In this document: positions 34,263 to 42,411 of the stretch, in pieces
How positions within the stretch are numbered: the stretch's first letter is position 1
Layout of the letters: every line of letters starts with the position of its first letter
Source: an uncultured Clostridia bacterium
Lineage (GTDB): Bacteria; Bacillota; Clostridia; Christensenellales; Borkfalkiaceae
DNA length: 43,334 bases
Reading direction: 5' to 3'
Assembly (NCBI GenBank): GCA_947630365.1
Contig: CANRHI010000005.1
Location: forward strand, 1 to 43,334
Position numbers and translations under genes: made by a program
Notes under the pieces: model-generated
Databases searched by the model: none
Told to the model about the DNA's origin: nothing
The model's input: only the letters and a program-made list of their open reading frames with translations

Positions 34263-35051
34263 TTAGTTGATCTTTTCCGCGATGCGGAGAAGGCATTCCG
34301 CGCGGCTCCTCGTCAAGAAGCGCGCCGAAAGGCGTGAGCGGCGAATTTTTATGACCTCCCCCTCCTTCACCTCGCCGAGAAACCTTCCGTCCCCATAGAG
34401 AAGCAGCGTCTGCCCCGCGGGAAGGCGAAGAGAGAGCTCCGCGCTGTCCGGGTAGGCGATGGGCCTTGCGCGCATGGAGCACGCGCAGACGGGAGTGAGC
34501 ATGAAGGTCGCGCAGCCGGGCGTCATGATGCTCCCCCCTGCGGAGAGCGAATGCGCCGTAGAACCCGTCGGCGTCGCCACGATGAGCCCGTCCGTAAGGA
34601 ATTTCGCCGCGCCGCTCCCGTTGATGCTCGCCTCGATTTCGGCGGGACGGTCGTCCTTATCCACGGCGACGGGGCGAAGCAGGGCGCACTCGTTGAGGCA
34701 CCTTGTGAGCCTTCCCCCGAAATCGACTTCGAGCATAGAGCGCTCGGAAACTTCGGTCTCCCCGAGGGCGAAGGCGGCAGCCTCTTCGATCTCTTCGCGG
34801 CCGAATTCCGTCAAAAAGCCGAGATGCCCGAAGTTGACGCCGAAGAGCGGAATGCGCTCTCCCGCCGCGCGACGCGCTGCACGGAGCACCGTTCCGTCCC
34901 CTCCGAGCACGATAAGGCGGTCTACGCCCGAAATTTCCTCCTCGCTTCGAAAGAGCTTGGCGTCGGCGCCAGCTTCCCGCAGAATGCAGAGCAGCCGCTC
35001 TGCCGCGGCGGCGGCGTCCTTTTCTCTATGAAAATAGATGCCGATTTTCAT
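34263..35051 (-). CDS. nadK: NAD kinase
   Basis: NadK phosphorylates NAD to NADP in the cytoplasm. The 262-aa protein has the GGDGTVLRAAR motif near residue 57, a NFGHLGFLTEF segment, and the TDGLIVATPTGSTAHSLSAGG active-site block. ATG 35051 follows AGAGGA and gives a normal start (MKIGIYFHRE); upstream in-frame codons lie in or before the promoter. The -10 box ends only 9 bases before the ATG, so the leader is very short. Confidence 0.96.
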   Translation of the reverse strand: MKIGIYFHREKDAAAAAERLLCILREAGADAKLFRSEEEISGVDRLIVLGGDGTVLRAARRAAGERIPLFGVNFGHLGFLTEFGREEIEEAAAFALGETEVSERSMLEVDFGGRLTRCLNECALLRPVAVDKDDRPAEIEASINGSGAAKFLTDGLIVATPTGSTAHSLSAGGSIMTPGCATFMLTPVCACSMRARPIAYPDSAELSLRLPAGQTLLLYGDGRFLGEVKEGEVIKIRRSRLSARFLTRSRAECLLRIAEKIN

Positions 35052-35060
35052 GCGTCCTCT

Positions 35061-35089
35061 ATTATAAACGCTTTTATACATTTTTGCAA
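35061..35089 (-). promoter_or_regulatory. internal promoter for nadK-argR-recN-spoIVB
   Basis: On the minus strand TTGCAA (35084-35089) and TATAAT (35061-35066) are 17 bases apart, in the 66-base gap between tlyA and nadK. Confidence 0.8.
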
Positions 35090-35117
35090 GTATATTTTCA
35101 TAAAATTTGCCGCGCAC

Positions 35118-35870
35118 TCAAAAATTTTTTATACGCGACAGGAGCTCGGCGGCGCCGACCGACCTTCCCCCCTTTTGAAGGAAAACCATGTATTCCACAT
35201 TCTTTTTGGGGCGGATGGGTGCGGGGACGATGTTTTGCGGGGCGAGAGAGTATCGTTCGCATTCGGCGAAGAAATCTTTGAGCAGCTCCGCGTGGCGGGA
35301 AACGGGCAAAATGCCGCTCTTCCCGATCCTTCCTCCGCACTCGAATTGGGGCTTGAAGAGGAGAAATGCCCTTCCTCCCTCCCCCAAAATCTCCGAGATC
35401 GCGGGGAGCACGAGCTTAAGCGAGATGAAACTCAAATCTGCGGTCACGACGTCGACGCGGTTCCCGAAGCTCGCCGCCGTGAGATAGCGCGCGTTGGTGC
35501 CGTCCATGACGACGACGCGGGGATCGGCGCAAAGGGAGGGCGCGAGCTGGCTTTGCCCCACGTCCACGCAGTAAACTTTGGCGGCGCCGCGCTGTAAAAG
35601 GCAGTCGCAAAACCCGCCCGTGCTCGACCCGAGGTCGCAGACCGTGCACCCTTCCACGCTCTCAAAAAAAGAAGAAAGCCCCCTTTCAAGCTTGTCGCCG
35701 CCGCGCGAGACGAAGCGTTCCCCATCCAAAAAGGTGAAATCTTCCCCCTCCTTCACCTCGTCGTCGGGAGAGAGCGGAACGCCGTCGCGCAGTACCTTCC
35801 CCTCGAGGAGGGCATATTGCGCCTTGGTGCGCGACCCGAATTTTTCCGCAAAGAATTTATCCGCGCGCAT
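35118..35870 (-). CDS. tlyA: TlyA-family rRNA 2'-O-methyltransferase
   Basis: TlyA proteins methylate 16S and/or 23S rRNA; the old name hemolysin A is misleading. The 250-aa protein has an N-terminal S4 RNA-binding domain (MRADKFFAEKFGSRTKAQYALLEGKV), a FVSRGGDKLERGL linker and an FtsJ-like Rossmann domain with SAM-binding CDLGSSTGGFCDCLLQRGA, DVGQSQL and DLSFISLKLVLP segments. It overlaps dxs by 14 bases and precedes nadK, the conserved Firmicutes order. Confidence 0.95.
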   Translation of the reverse strand: MRADKFFAEKFGSRTKAQYALLEGKVLRDGVPLSPDDEVKEGEDFTFLDGERFVSRGGDKLERGLSSFFESVEGCTVCDLGSSTGGFCDCLLQRGAAKVYCVDVGQSQLAPSLCADPRVVVMDGTNARYLTAASFGNRVDVVTADLSFISLKLVLPAISEILGEGGRAFLLFKPQFECGGRIGKSGILPVSRHAELLKDFFAECERYSLAPQNIVPAPIRPKKNVEYMVFLQKGGRSVGAAELLSRIKNF

Positions 35871-37560
35871 ACTTCACCACAAGCTCGGCGGCGTGTTCGG
35901 CGGTGAGCCCCGCTCCTTTCAGCTGGGAGGAGATATCCCCGTGCGGGACAAAGGCGTCCGGATAGCCGAGGGAGAGAACGGTTTTCCCGCTCTCTTTGTA
36001 GAAGCGGCGCACCGCGTCGCCAAGGCCACCGATGAGGGCGCCGTCCTCCATCGTGAGGATATACTTCGACTTTAGAGTGGAAAGCAGCTCTTCGTCGAGC
36101 GGTTTTACAAAGCAGGCGTTGATAAGCGTCGCGTCCGCTCCGCACGCCCTCGCTTGCTTTACTCCCTCCTCGGCGATGCGAACGCAACGCTCGCCGGCAG
36201 CGAGGATAGTTATGTCTGACATAGTACTATGTAGAATCTCGAATTTCCCGATTTCGACCGCCCTTTTTCTCCCCTCCGTGCCTAAGCGCGGGTAGCGAAT
36301 GGCGAAGGGCGCATCGTATTTTGCGCTCAATTCGAGCATGGCGCGAAACTGGGAAATGTCGGCGGGAATGCCGATGGTAAGGTTGGGGATGAGGGAAAGG
36401 TAGGAAAGATCGAACACGCCTTGGTGGGTCTGTCCGTCCTCCCCTACGGCGCCCGCGCGGTCGATGCAAAGCGTCACGGGCAAATTCTGCGCGCAGATGT
36501 CGTGAACAATTTCATCAAAGGCGCGCTGCAAAAAGGTCGAATAGATGGCATAGTACGGCTTATAGCCCCCCGCGGCAAGCCCAGCGGCAAAAATCGAGGC
36601 GTGCTCTTCGCAAATTCCCGCGTCGAAACTGCGCTCGGGGAATGCCTCGAAGAAGGGTCTGAGTCCCAGTGCGTCCGTCATCGCGGCGGTCACGACGGCA
36701 ATACGGCCGTCCCCTTTCGCGAGACGCATGAGCTCCTCGCCGAGCGCCGCGCCGTATTCCTTTTTCTCCTGCGTTCCGCCCGCGGCAACGCCGTGCGTCT
36801 GCGTCGGGCTCTCCTCGGCAAAGGCGTACCCCTTCCCCTTTTTGGTGACGACGTGCAGAAGGACGCTCTGCGTTTTCAGGCATTCCTTCGCCTCCTCGAG
36901 CGCGGGAAGAAGGGATGTAAAGTCGTTTCCGTCGCATCCGCCGAGGTATTTCACGCCATACTGCTCGAAAAGGCGCAAGTCGCCCTCTCCCGCCTTGAAG
37001 CCCTCGAGCGCGTCGTGCATACCGCCGTGCGTCGGGGAAATGGAGAGCCCGTTGTCGTTCAAGAGTATAAGGATGCGCGTATTCAGCCCGCGGAGGTTGT
37101 TGAGCGCCTCGTAGATGAGCCCGTTGTGAAAGGACCCGTCGCCAACGAGCGCGATCACTTCGAAATTTTCCCCCTTCAGGTCCCGCGCCTTAGCGATGCC
37201 GAGCGCCGCCGAGATCGCCGTGCCCGCATGGCCCGTATCGAAGGCGTCGTATTCGCTTTCCGAACGCTTGGGGAAGCCCGAAATGCCCCCGCTTTTTCGC
37301 AGGGTGTGAAAGACGGACGCGCGCTCGGAGAGCAGCTTGTGCGTGTAGCACTGGTGCCCGACGTCGAAAATAATTTTGTCCTTGGGAAAAGAAAAGACGC
37401 GGTGCAAAGCGATCGTAAGCTCCACCGTGCCCAAGTTGGAGGAAAGATGCCCGCCGTTCGCACTCACCGTGCGAAGAATTTCCTCGCGCATCTCCCCCGC
37501 AATGTTTTGTAACTCCTGTATGGAAGCCGCGTTGAGCTCCGTTTTTTCTACCCTTCTCAT
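35857..37560 (-). CDS. dxs: 1-deoxy-D-xylulose-5-phosphate synthase (compact form)
   Basis: Dxs condenses pyruvate and glyceraldehyde-3-phosphate with thiamine diphosphate, the entry to the MEP isoprenoid pathway. The 567-aa protein has the cofactor residues DVGHQCYTHK (His69), GDGSF and NDNGLSIS, the central FDAGICEEHASIFAAGLAAGG with the catalytic Glu, and DRAGAVGEDGQTHQG. Two oddities appear. The linker between NDN-x-x-SIS and the next strand is about 35 residues shorter than in E. coli Dxs. The usual DGHD motif reads DGND (Asn212), replacing an active-site His. The start overlaps folD as ATGA. Total length is about 50 residues below typical. Confidence 0.9.
   Translation of the reverse strand: MRRVEKTELNAASIQELQNIAGEMREEILRTVSANGGHLSSNLGTVELTIALHRVFSFPKDKIIFDVGHQCYTHKLLSERASVFHTLRKSGGISGFPKRSESEYDAFDTGHAGTAISAALGIAKARDLKGENFEVIALVGDGSFHNGLIYEALNNLRGLNTRILILLNDNGLSISPTHGGMHDALEGFKAGEGDLRLFEQYGVKYLGGCDGNDFTSLLPALEEAKECLKTQSVLLHVVTKKGKGYAFAEESPTQTHGVAAGGTQEKKEYGAALGEELMRLAKGDGRIAVVTAAMTDALGLRPFFEAFPERSFDAGICEEHASIFAAGLAAGGYKPYYAIYSTFLQRAFDEIVHDICAQNLPVTLCIDRAGAVGEDGQTHQGVFDLSYLSLIPNLTIGIPADISQFRAMLELSAKYDAPFAIRYPRLGTEGRKRAVEIGKFEILHSTMSDITILAAGERCVRIAEEGVKQARACGADATLINACFVKPLDEELLSTLKSKYILTMEDGALIGGLGDAVRRFYKESGKTVLSLGYPDAFVPHGDISSQLKGAGLTAEHAAELVVKYARG
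36211..36223. repeat. perfect TATGTCTGACATA palindrome inside dxs
   Basis: This is identical to the copy at 15159-15171. Here it is coding (it specifies T-M-S-D-I on the minus strand), so it may be coincidence; its flanking AGT/GTA also match the family. Confidence 0.5.
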
Positions 37561-38408
37561 TTCCGTTCGGCGCGTTCGGCTGCCTCCATTACATTTTGCA
37601 GAAGCATGGCGACGGTCATCGGGCCCACTCCCCCGGGAACGGGCGTGAGGTAGGCGGCCTTTTCCTTGACCGAAGCAAAGTCCACATCTCCGCACAGCGC
37701 CCCGTTTTCGTCGCGGTCCATGCCGACGTCAACGACGACGGCGCCCTCTTTCACCATGTCCCCCGTGATGAATTTGGGTTTTCCCACGGCGGCGATGAGA
37801 ATATCCGCCTGCAGGGTCTCCGCCTTCAAGTCCACGGTTTTGGAGTGGCAGACGGTGACCGTGGCGTCTGCATTCAAGAGGAGAAGCGCCATCGGCCGCC
37901 CCACGATATTGCTCCTGCCGACGACGACGGCGCGCTTGCCCGCAATTTGGATGTTGTAGCGGCGAAGAAGCTCCATGATGCCCAGGGGCGTGCAGGGGAC
38001 GATCCCCTCTTTCTTGAGCGCCAGCGCCCCCATGTGCGCGGCGGAAAAGCCGTCCACGTCCTTTTCCGAGGGGATGTGCGCGAGAATGCGCTCCTCATTC
38101 AGGTGTTTGGGAAGGGGCAACTGCACCAAAATACCGTCGATCGACACGTCTTTCGCGAGCGCGTCGAGGCAGGAGACCAACTCCTCCTCTCTCGCGTCTT
38201 GCGGAAAACGGTGCAGGGAGAGCGAAATGCCCGCTTCCTCCAAGGCGCGCTGTTTGTTGCGCACATACACGGCGGAAGCAGGGTCGTCACCCACGAGCAG
38301 AACTGCGAGCGCCGCCCTTCTTCGATAGGTAGAAAAAAAGCGCTCGGAGCGCGCCTTCACTTCGGCGCGAATGGCTGCCGCCGAGGCTTTTCCGTCGAGA
38401 ACGATCAT
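37557..38408 (-). CDS. folD: FolD, methylenetetrahydrofolate dehydrogenase/cyclohydrolase
   Basis: This bifunctional enzyme interconverts methylene-, methenyl- and formyl-tetrahydrofolate using NADP. The 283-aa protein has the catalytic segment VGDDPASAVYVRNKQRAL with Tyr and Lys, the GILVQLPLPKHL motif, the Rossmann VVVGRSNIVGRPMALLLL and the C-terminal TPVPGGVGPMTVAMLL. It overlaps both nusB and dxs by ATGA, so the three are tightly coupled. The xseA/xseB pair often found between folD and dxs is missing. Confidence 0.97.
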   Translation of the reverse strand: MIVLDGKASAAAIRAEVKARSERFFSTYRRRAALAVLLVGDDPASAVYVRNKQRALEEAGISLSLHRFPQDAREEELVSCLDALAKDVSIDGILVQLPLPKHLNEERILAHIPSEKDVDGFSAAHMGALALKKEGIVPCTPLGIMELLRRYNIQIAGKRAVVVGRSNIVGRPMALLLLNADATVTVCHSKTVDLKAETLQADILIAAVGKPKFITGDMVKEGAVVVDVGMDRDENGALCGDVDFASVKEKAAYLTPVPGGVGPMTVAMLLQNVMEAAERAERK

Positions 38409-38797
38409 TGGTTGATGACCCCCGCGAGCACGCCGTTTACGAAGTCCGCCGAGCGCTCAGTGGAGTACTTCCTTGCGAGCGCCGCCGCCTCGCTCACCGA
38501 GACGACGGGCGGGATATCGTCGAAATACTTGATCTCCGCGAGCGCGATGAGCATCGCCGCCTTGTCCGTCGCCACAATGCGCTTCACGTCGAAATTCTGC
38601 ACCTTCTCCGAGAGGATGGAATCGAGCTCCTCGGCATGTTCCCGCACGCAGGAAATCAAAGCCTCGGCGAATTCCCCCTCCTCTTCGGTGAGCTCCATGT
38701 GGCGGTAGAGCGCGCTGCGGAATGCCCGCTCGCTCTCCCCCGAAATGCTTTCGGCATAGACGATCTTCAAAGCCGCTTCTCTTGCATCGCTTCTCAT
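38405..38797 (-). CDS. nusB: transcription antitermination factor NusB
   Basis: NusB with NusE (S10) binds boxA RNA and supports antitermination in rRNA operons. The 130-aa all-helical protein has REAALKIVYAESISG at the start and the family's C-terminal signature (DKAAMLIALAEIKYFDDIPPVVSVSEAAALARKYSTERSADFVNGVL). ATG 38797 is preferred to a TTG 12 bases earlier because GGGTGAAAC gives it a ribosome-binding site. A terminator-like hairpin lies just before the gene. Confidence 0.94.
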   Translation of the reverse strand: MRSDAREAALKIVYAESISGESERAFRSALYRHMELTEEEGEFAEALISCVREHAEELDSILSEKVQNFDVKRIVATDKAAMLIALAEIKYFDDIPPVVSVSEAAALARKYSTERSADFVNGVLAGVINQ

Positions 38798-38812
38798 TGT
38801 TTCACCCAACGT

Positions 38813-38840
38813 AAAATTCCCCCTCCCGCAGGGAAGGGGG
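38813..38840 (-). terminator. probable terminator after the Asp23/Gls24 gene
   Basis: On the minus strand CCCCCTTCCC pairs with GGGAGGGGG (one bulged T), followed by AATTTT. It is 16 bases before the nusB start, so it may also attenuate read-through into nusB. Confidence 0.6.
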
Positions 38841-38847
38841 ATCCCAT

Positions 38848-39258
38848 TTACTTCTTTATGTCGCCTTGCGGTGCGCTCTTTGCCTCGCCCTCTGCGTGGG
38901 GCTCGCCGCTGCCTTCGTTGGAAGGGGCGGGCTGCTCGAGGGGCGGGAACACGACGCTCTGCACATGCACGTCTACCTTTGCGATCTTGTAGCGCGTCAT
39001 GGATTCGACCATCTGCTTGATGTTCTGCTGAATGCGGAACGCAAGCTCGGGGACCTTATATCCGTAGTGCGCGATGACGGAGATGTCGACGAAAACGCCT
39101 TCCTTTTCGAAGCACAGCTTGATGCCCTTGCTCTTCGAGGGAACGAGCTCGATGCCCTCCGTCTCCTTGAGGCTCAACACGACGATCCCGCTCACAATGT
39201 CCGAATTGTATGTGATGCGCCCCTTTTGACCGTTCGGATTGTACTTAATGCTTGCCAT
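38848..39258 (-). CDS. Asp23/Gls24 family envelope stress protein
   Basis: The 136-aa protein shows the family pattern of a beta-rich alkaline-shock domain: GRITYNSDIVSGIVVLSLKETEGI, a central VFVDISVIAHYGYKVPELAFRIQQNIKQMVESMT block (YG-x-x-V/I-P...Q-x-x-V) and V-x-V-x-V ending. About 30 residues of Pro/Glu/Ser-rich tail follow. Such proteins attach to the inner membrane face, often via a partner. A gene of this family between spoIIIAH and nusB is the common Clostridia order. AAGGAG precedes the ATG and an extended -10 promoter lies upstream. Confidence 0.93.
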   Translation of the reverse strand: MASIKYNPNGQKGRITYNSDIVSGIVVLSLKETEGIELVPSKSKGIKLCFEKEGVFVDISVIAHYGYKVPELAFRIQQNIKQMVESMTRYKIAKVDVHVQSVVFPPLEQPAPSNEGSGEPHAEGEAKSAPQGDIKK

Positions 39259-39278
39259 AGTCTTACTCCTTGGCTTCC

Positions 39279-39287
39279 ATTATAGCA
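39279..39287 (-). promoter_or_regulatory. extended -10 promoter of the Asp23/Gls24 gene
   Basis: On the minus strand TGC-TATAAT forms an extended -10 element. The -35 position (TAGTAA-like) is poor. The ATG is 20 bases downstream. Confidence 0.55.
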
Positions 39288-39316
39288 CATATTTTCCGAA
39301 TTTACTACTGTTTTTC

Positions 39317-39802
39317 TCAACTTTCTGCGTAAACAGGCATAATTATCACGTTTCCGTTGCGAATGTTGTGCTCGATCTCGAGCGCGTAGAAGATCCGCGT
39401 GATCTGATCTTCGGTGAGCTCATCGGAATTGACGAAAACATTGATGTTGTTTGCGTCCGTAATGGTGACCGCCGCGTCCGAAAAACCGATGGCTTTCACG
39501 ATGGATTCCATCACGAGTTCATCCTCCATGAGCTTGACGAGCTCCTGCTTTCTCTGAAGAGCGCTCGTGTACTCGGCGGAGTCGGTGGCATTCGTCGCGA
39601 TGATGCTGTCGAGCTGGACGAATTCCTCGCTGCGCGTCGTGTTGCGCGTGTCGCGGTACGTCGTGAAGTAGGTCACGCGGACGCTTGCGTCGCCCTGCAC
39701 GCCCGTATCTCTCGTCCCCGCGAGGACGAAGTTAAAGACGGCAGTCACGGCAAGCAGCAAGACGAGGGTAGACATGATGGCAATCTTCTTTTTGTTCGAC
39801 AT
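39317..39802 (-). CDS. spoIIIAH: stage III sporulation protein AH
   Basis: SpoIIIAH sits in the mother-cell membrane and pairs with forespore SpoIIQ to form the channel of the feeding tube during engulfment. The 161-aa protein has one N-terminal membrane helix (IMSTLVLLLAVTAVFNFVLA), a linker helix, and a ring-forming domain (QELVKLMEDELVMESIVKAIGFSDAAVTITDANNINVFV) of the SpoIIIAH/YscJ type. A TAAGGAGAT ribosome-binding site is present. It is the last gene of the spoIIIA set. Confidence 0.93.
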   Translation of the reverse strand: MSNKKKIAIMSTLVLLLAVTAVFNFVLAGTRDTGVQGDASVRVTYFTTYRDTRNTTRSEEFVQLDSIIATNATDSAEYTSALQRKQELVKLMEDELVMESIVKAIGFSDAAVTITDANNINVFVNSDELTEDQITRIFYALEIEHNIRNGNVIIMPVYAES

Positions 39803-39824
39803 AAATTTATCTCCTTACATAGAT

Positions 39825-40175
39825 TTACGATTGGGCGGGATATACGAGGATATCTCGCGTGGAGAGCCCGAGGGCGCGCGCGGCTGCCTCCATGATGCGC
39901 GTTCGGACCAAGATGCCGTCCTCTCCCGAAAAGACGACGACGGCGCCCTTTACAGAGCCTTCCTCCTCGGAGATCATCACGGTCGCATTTTGCACGCCGT
40001 CGATCTCCCCGAGAAGGACGGAAAGCCGAGCCTCCCTCTCCGTCGGTGTGTACGAGGTGGTTTTCCCCTCCCCCGAAAAGAACACTTTCCAAACGGAAAG
40101 GAGAAGCAGCAGCGCGAGGACGGAGAGGAAAATTATGCGGAAGGTCTTGTTTTGCCACATTTCCTTGAGCTTCAT
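39825..40175 (-). CDS. spoIIIAG: stage III sporulation protein AG
   Basis: SpoIIIAG forms a large multimeric ring in the intermembrane space of the engulfed forespore. The 116-aa protein has one membrane helix (IIFLSVLALLLLLSVWKVFF) and a ring-building domain (SVLLGEIDGVQNATVMISEEE...MEAAARALGLSTRDILVYP). It is shorter than the B. subtilis protein (about 229 aa), mainly in the region after the membrane helix. ATG 40175 overlaps the spoIIIAF stop (ATGA) with GGAGG upstream. Confidence 0.9.
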   Translation of the reverse strand: MKLKEMWQNKTFRIIFLSVLALLLLLSVWKVFFSGEGKTTSYTPTEREARLSVLLGEIDGVQNATVMISEEEGSVKGAVVVFSGEDGILVRTRIMEAAARALGLSTRDILVYPAQS

Positions 40176-40624
40176 AGCGCGACCTCCACCTTGCACCCGA
40201 ACCGCTCCTCGATCGCCCGCTTCGCTTCGGCTAACATATCTATATGCTCGTCCCCTCCGTATATTCCGGGGTCGGTGATTTTCACGCAAATTTTTTTCAG
40301 GGAGAAGTCCTCTGCCCGCTCAAAGGCGGCTTCGGCGATAACGCCGAATTTTTCCCCGAGAATTTGCTGCACGACGCGCGCATCCTCGCGGTCCATGATG
40401 AGGGCGCTTTCTTCCATGTACGCCGCGTCTTCCCCCAGCTTTGCGCTCTCGAACACAAACCCCTTCCCTTGCGCAAGGGAGAAAAAGGGAGAGATGAGAA
40501 GGGACAGAAGGACGAGCTTTGTCATCCCCTTCACGAATTTCCCCATGCGTCCCGTCGGCGCGATCACGGCAAGTGTGGCGGAGAGAAGCACGGCGCCCGC
40601 AATGGCGAGAATGTACGCCTTCAT
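40172..40624 (-). CDS. spoIIIAF: stage III sporulation protein AF
   Basis: The 150-aa protein has two N-terminal membrane helices (AYILAIAGAVLLSATLAVIAP and FVKGMTKLVLLSLLISPFFSL) and a soluble domain ending in IDMLAEAKRAIEERFGCKVEVAL, a ring-building-like fold. It belongs to the SpoIIIA-SpoIIQ secretion-like complex. ATG 40624 shares one base with the spoIIIAE stop; upstream codons in the open frame fall inside spoIIIAE and are rejected. Confidence 0.88.
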   Translation of the reverse strand: MKAYILAIAGAVLLSATLAVIAPTGRMGKFVKGMTKLVLLSLLISPFFSLAQGKGFVFESAKLGEDAAYMEESALIMDREDARVVQQILGEKFGVIAEAAFERAEDFSLKKICVKITDPGIYGGDEHIDMLAEAKRAIEERFGCKVEVAL

Positions 40625-41814
40625 CAAAAGATCGCCCCCGTCGAACAGATGAGGAGCATGAGCGTGAGAAAGTACAAAAAGGCGACGCAAAACAGCGCGG
40701 CAAAGAAGAAGCCGCTGTCCGACGCCAAGCGGGATAGAAATCCCGAAATGCGCCCGCCCGCAGGCTCGGTCGCCGCCGCCGACAGCCGCAAAAACAGCTG
40801 GAAGGCGCAAAACAGGAGCGCGGGACGGAGAATTGTGCCAAACAGCAGAAACACCGCAAACGAGCCGAGGGCGTTTTTGATGAGGATGCTCCCCGCGGCG
40901 ACGAGCTCCAACCCGCCCGAGAGAAATCCCCCCACGATGGGCACCGAGCCCGAGACGACGTACTTCGCCGCCCGAAGAGTGAGCCCGTCGTACTGCGCCG
41001 CGGTGATGCCCTGCACGGTGAGAAAGAGCGAGAAAATGGCAAGCGAAAATCCGATGAGCCACTTATTCACGCTCTTGAAGAGGGCGCCGAGCTTCTCCGT
41101 GCGCACGTCGTCCGAAAGGGAGCCCACGAACGCCAGCACGATGACGACGACGGAAGAGGGCAGCACGACGGCGGTAAAGAGCTCGCACACCGCGCTGCTC
41201 AAAAAGGCTACCGCCGGGCGGAAGATGCCCGCGGAGACCGCTCCCCCGCTCGCCGCCATGAGGGTGAGAAGGAGCGGGTACACAAGCTGCATTTGCCTTT
41301 GCATGGAAGAGATGGTGGAAAAGCCCGCCTCGAGCACTCCGATGAGGCAGACGAGCACCGTCGCCCCCACCGCAAGGAACGCGGCAAAGTGGACGATCTC
41401 CGAGAGGCTTCCCTGCATCACGTTGCTCTGCAGCGTGTTCAAAACGCCGCAAAGAAGAGCGACCGCGAGGATGACGACGAAGGCGGGAAGGAAGCTCCTC
41501 GCCTCCCGCCAAACGACGGAAATGACGGCGGAAGCGAGAGAATCGTATTCGAGCGAAACGTCCCCCGTAATGAGCTCGAGGAGCACGTCTTTGAGGGAGA
41601 TGTCCTCCGCGAGGGAGAGCGAATTCAAATATTCTTGCAGCTCCTTTGTGTCGAGGGCGCTTAAAAGCTCCTCCACGCGCCCAAGCATCGCCTTCTCCCC
41701 CTCCTCGGAGAGCTCCTCCGCATGCGCCGAGGTCCCCTTCGGCAGGAGCAAAAGGAGCAAAAGGACAAGCACAAGGACCGCCCACTTTGCAATTCCCCTC
41801 TTTTTTGCCCTCAT
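40624..41814 (-). CDS. spoIIIAE: stage III sporulation protein AE
   Basis: The 396-aa polytopic protein has a signal-like N-terminus (AKWAVLVLVLLLLLLLPKGTSAHA), an external helical region and about seven or eight membrane helices, the layout of SpoIIIAE, the largest membrane part of the channel. The MQLVYPLLLTLMAASGG, VNKWLIGFSLAIFSLFLTVQG and AAKYVVSGSVPIVGG segments are characteristic. The start overlaps the spoIIIAD stop as ATGA. Confidence 0.93.
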   Translation of the reverse strand: MRAKKRGIAKWAVLVLVLLLLLLLPKGTSAHAEELSEEGEKAMLGRVEELLSALDTKELQEYLNSLSLAEDISLKDVLLELITGDVSLEYDSLASAVISVVWREARSFLPAFVVILAVALLCGVLNTLQSNVMQGSLSEIVHFAAFLAVGATVLVCLIGVLEAGFSTISSMQRQMQLVYPLLLTLMAASGGAVSAGIFRPAVAFLSSAVCELFTAVVLPSSVVVIVLAFVGSLSDDVRTEKLGALFKSVNKWLIGFSLAIFSLFLTVQGITAAQYDGLTLRAAKYVVSGSVPIVGGFLSGGLELVAAGSILIKNALGSFAVFLLFGTILRPALLFCAFQLFLRLSAAATEPAGGRISGFLSRLASDSGFFFAALFCVAFLYFLTLMLLICSTGAIF

Positions 41815-42206
41815 GCGACGTACCTCAACAGCTCCTTTATGAGCCCCAACACATTCTCCAAAATGGGCACGGCGAGAATGAGCACCAAAATTTTTCCGCA
41901 GAAGATGAGCTTGTCTGCGACCGAGCTCTGCCCGAAATCGTTCAAAATGCCCGCGCTGAATTCGACGAGATACCCGATGCCGACCATTTTGAGAAGCACC
42001 TTCACAAGCGAAGAGTCGATGCCCGTTTGGTCGGCAATCGACTTGAAGATGGTCACGCTCTCGCGGAACACCTCGAAAATGAACAGAAGGAGAATGACGC
42101 TCCCCGCGACCGTCACGGCGAAGGCGAGCTCGGGCTTGGTGCTCTTGAGGAGGAGCGCCGCGACCGCCGTGACGAAGGCAATGCCGATGAGCTGAAGGAC
42201 CGCCAC
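41811..42206 (-). CDS. spoIIIAD: stage III sporulation protein AD
   Basis: The 131-aa membrane protein has about four helices, with an ADQTGIDSSLVKVLLKMVGIGYLVEFSAGILNDFGQSSVADKL core typical of SpoIIIAD. It starts with GTG one base after the spoIIIAC stop and overlaps spoIIIAE by four bases. It is part of the mother-cell membrane complex. Confidence 0.92.
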   Translation of the reverse strand: MAVLQLIGIAFVTAVAALLLKSTKPELAFAVTVAGSVILLLFIFEVFRESVTIFKSIADQTGIDSSLVKVLLKMVGIGYLVEFSAGILNDFGQSSVADKLIFCGKILVLILAVPILENVLGLIKELLRYVA

Positions 42207-42207
42207 T

Positions 42208-42405
42208 TCAGTACACCCCGAAGATGGTTTGGATGGTCGTGAAGAGGTCGCCGATCATCGTGACGGCGACGGAGAGCGCGATGACGAGCCCCACAATGGA
42301 GACGACCGTGGAAATATCGTCGCGGTCCGAGCGCTTGAGGAGCTGGCAGACGATGGTGATGACGATGCCGATCGCGGCGAGCTTGAAGATGACGGAGATG
42401 TCCAT
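42208..42405 (-). CDS. spoIIIAC: stage III sporulation protein AC
   Basis: The 65-aa protein has two membrane helices (IFKLAAIGIVITIVCQLL and VVSIVGLVIALSVAVTMI) joined by a KRSDRDDIST loop, the usual SpoIIIAC length and layout. The gene lies 6 bases after spoIIIAB. Confidence 0.93.
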   Translation of the reverse strand: MDISVIFKLAAIGIVITIVCQLLKRSDRDDISTVVSIVGLVIALSVAVTMIGDLFTTIQTIFGVY

Positions 42406-42411
42406 AGGCGG

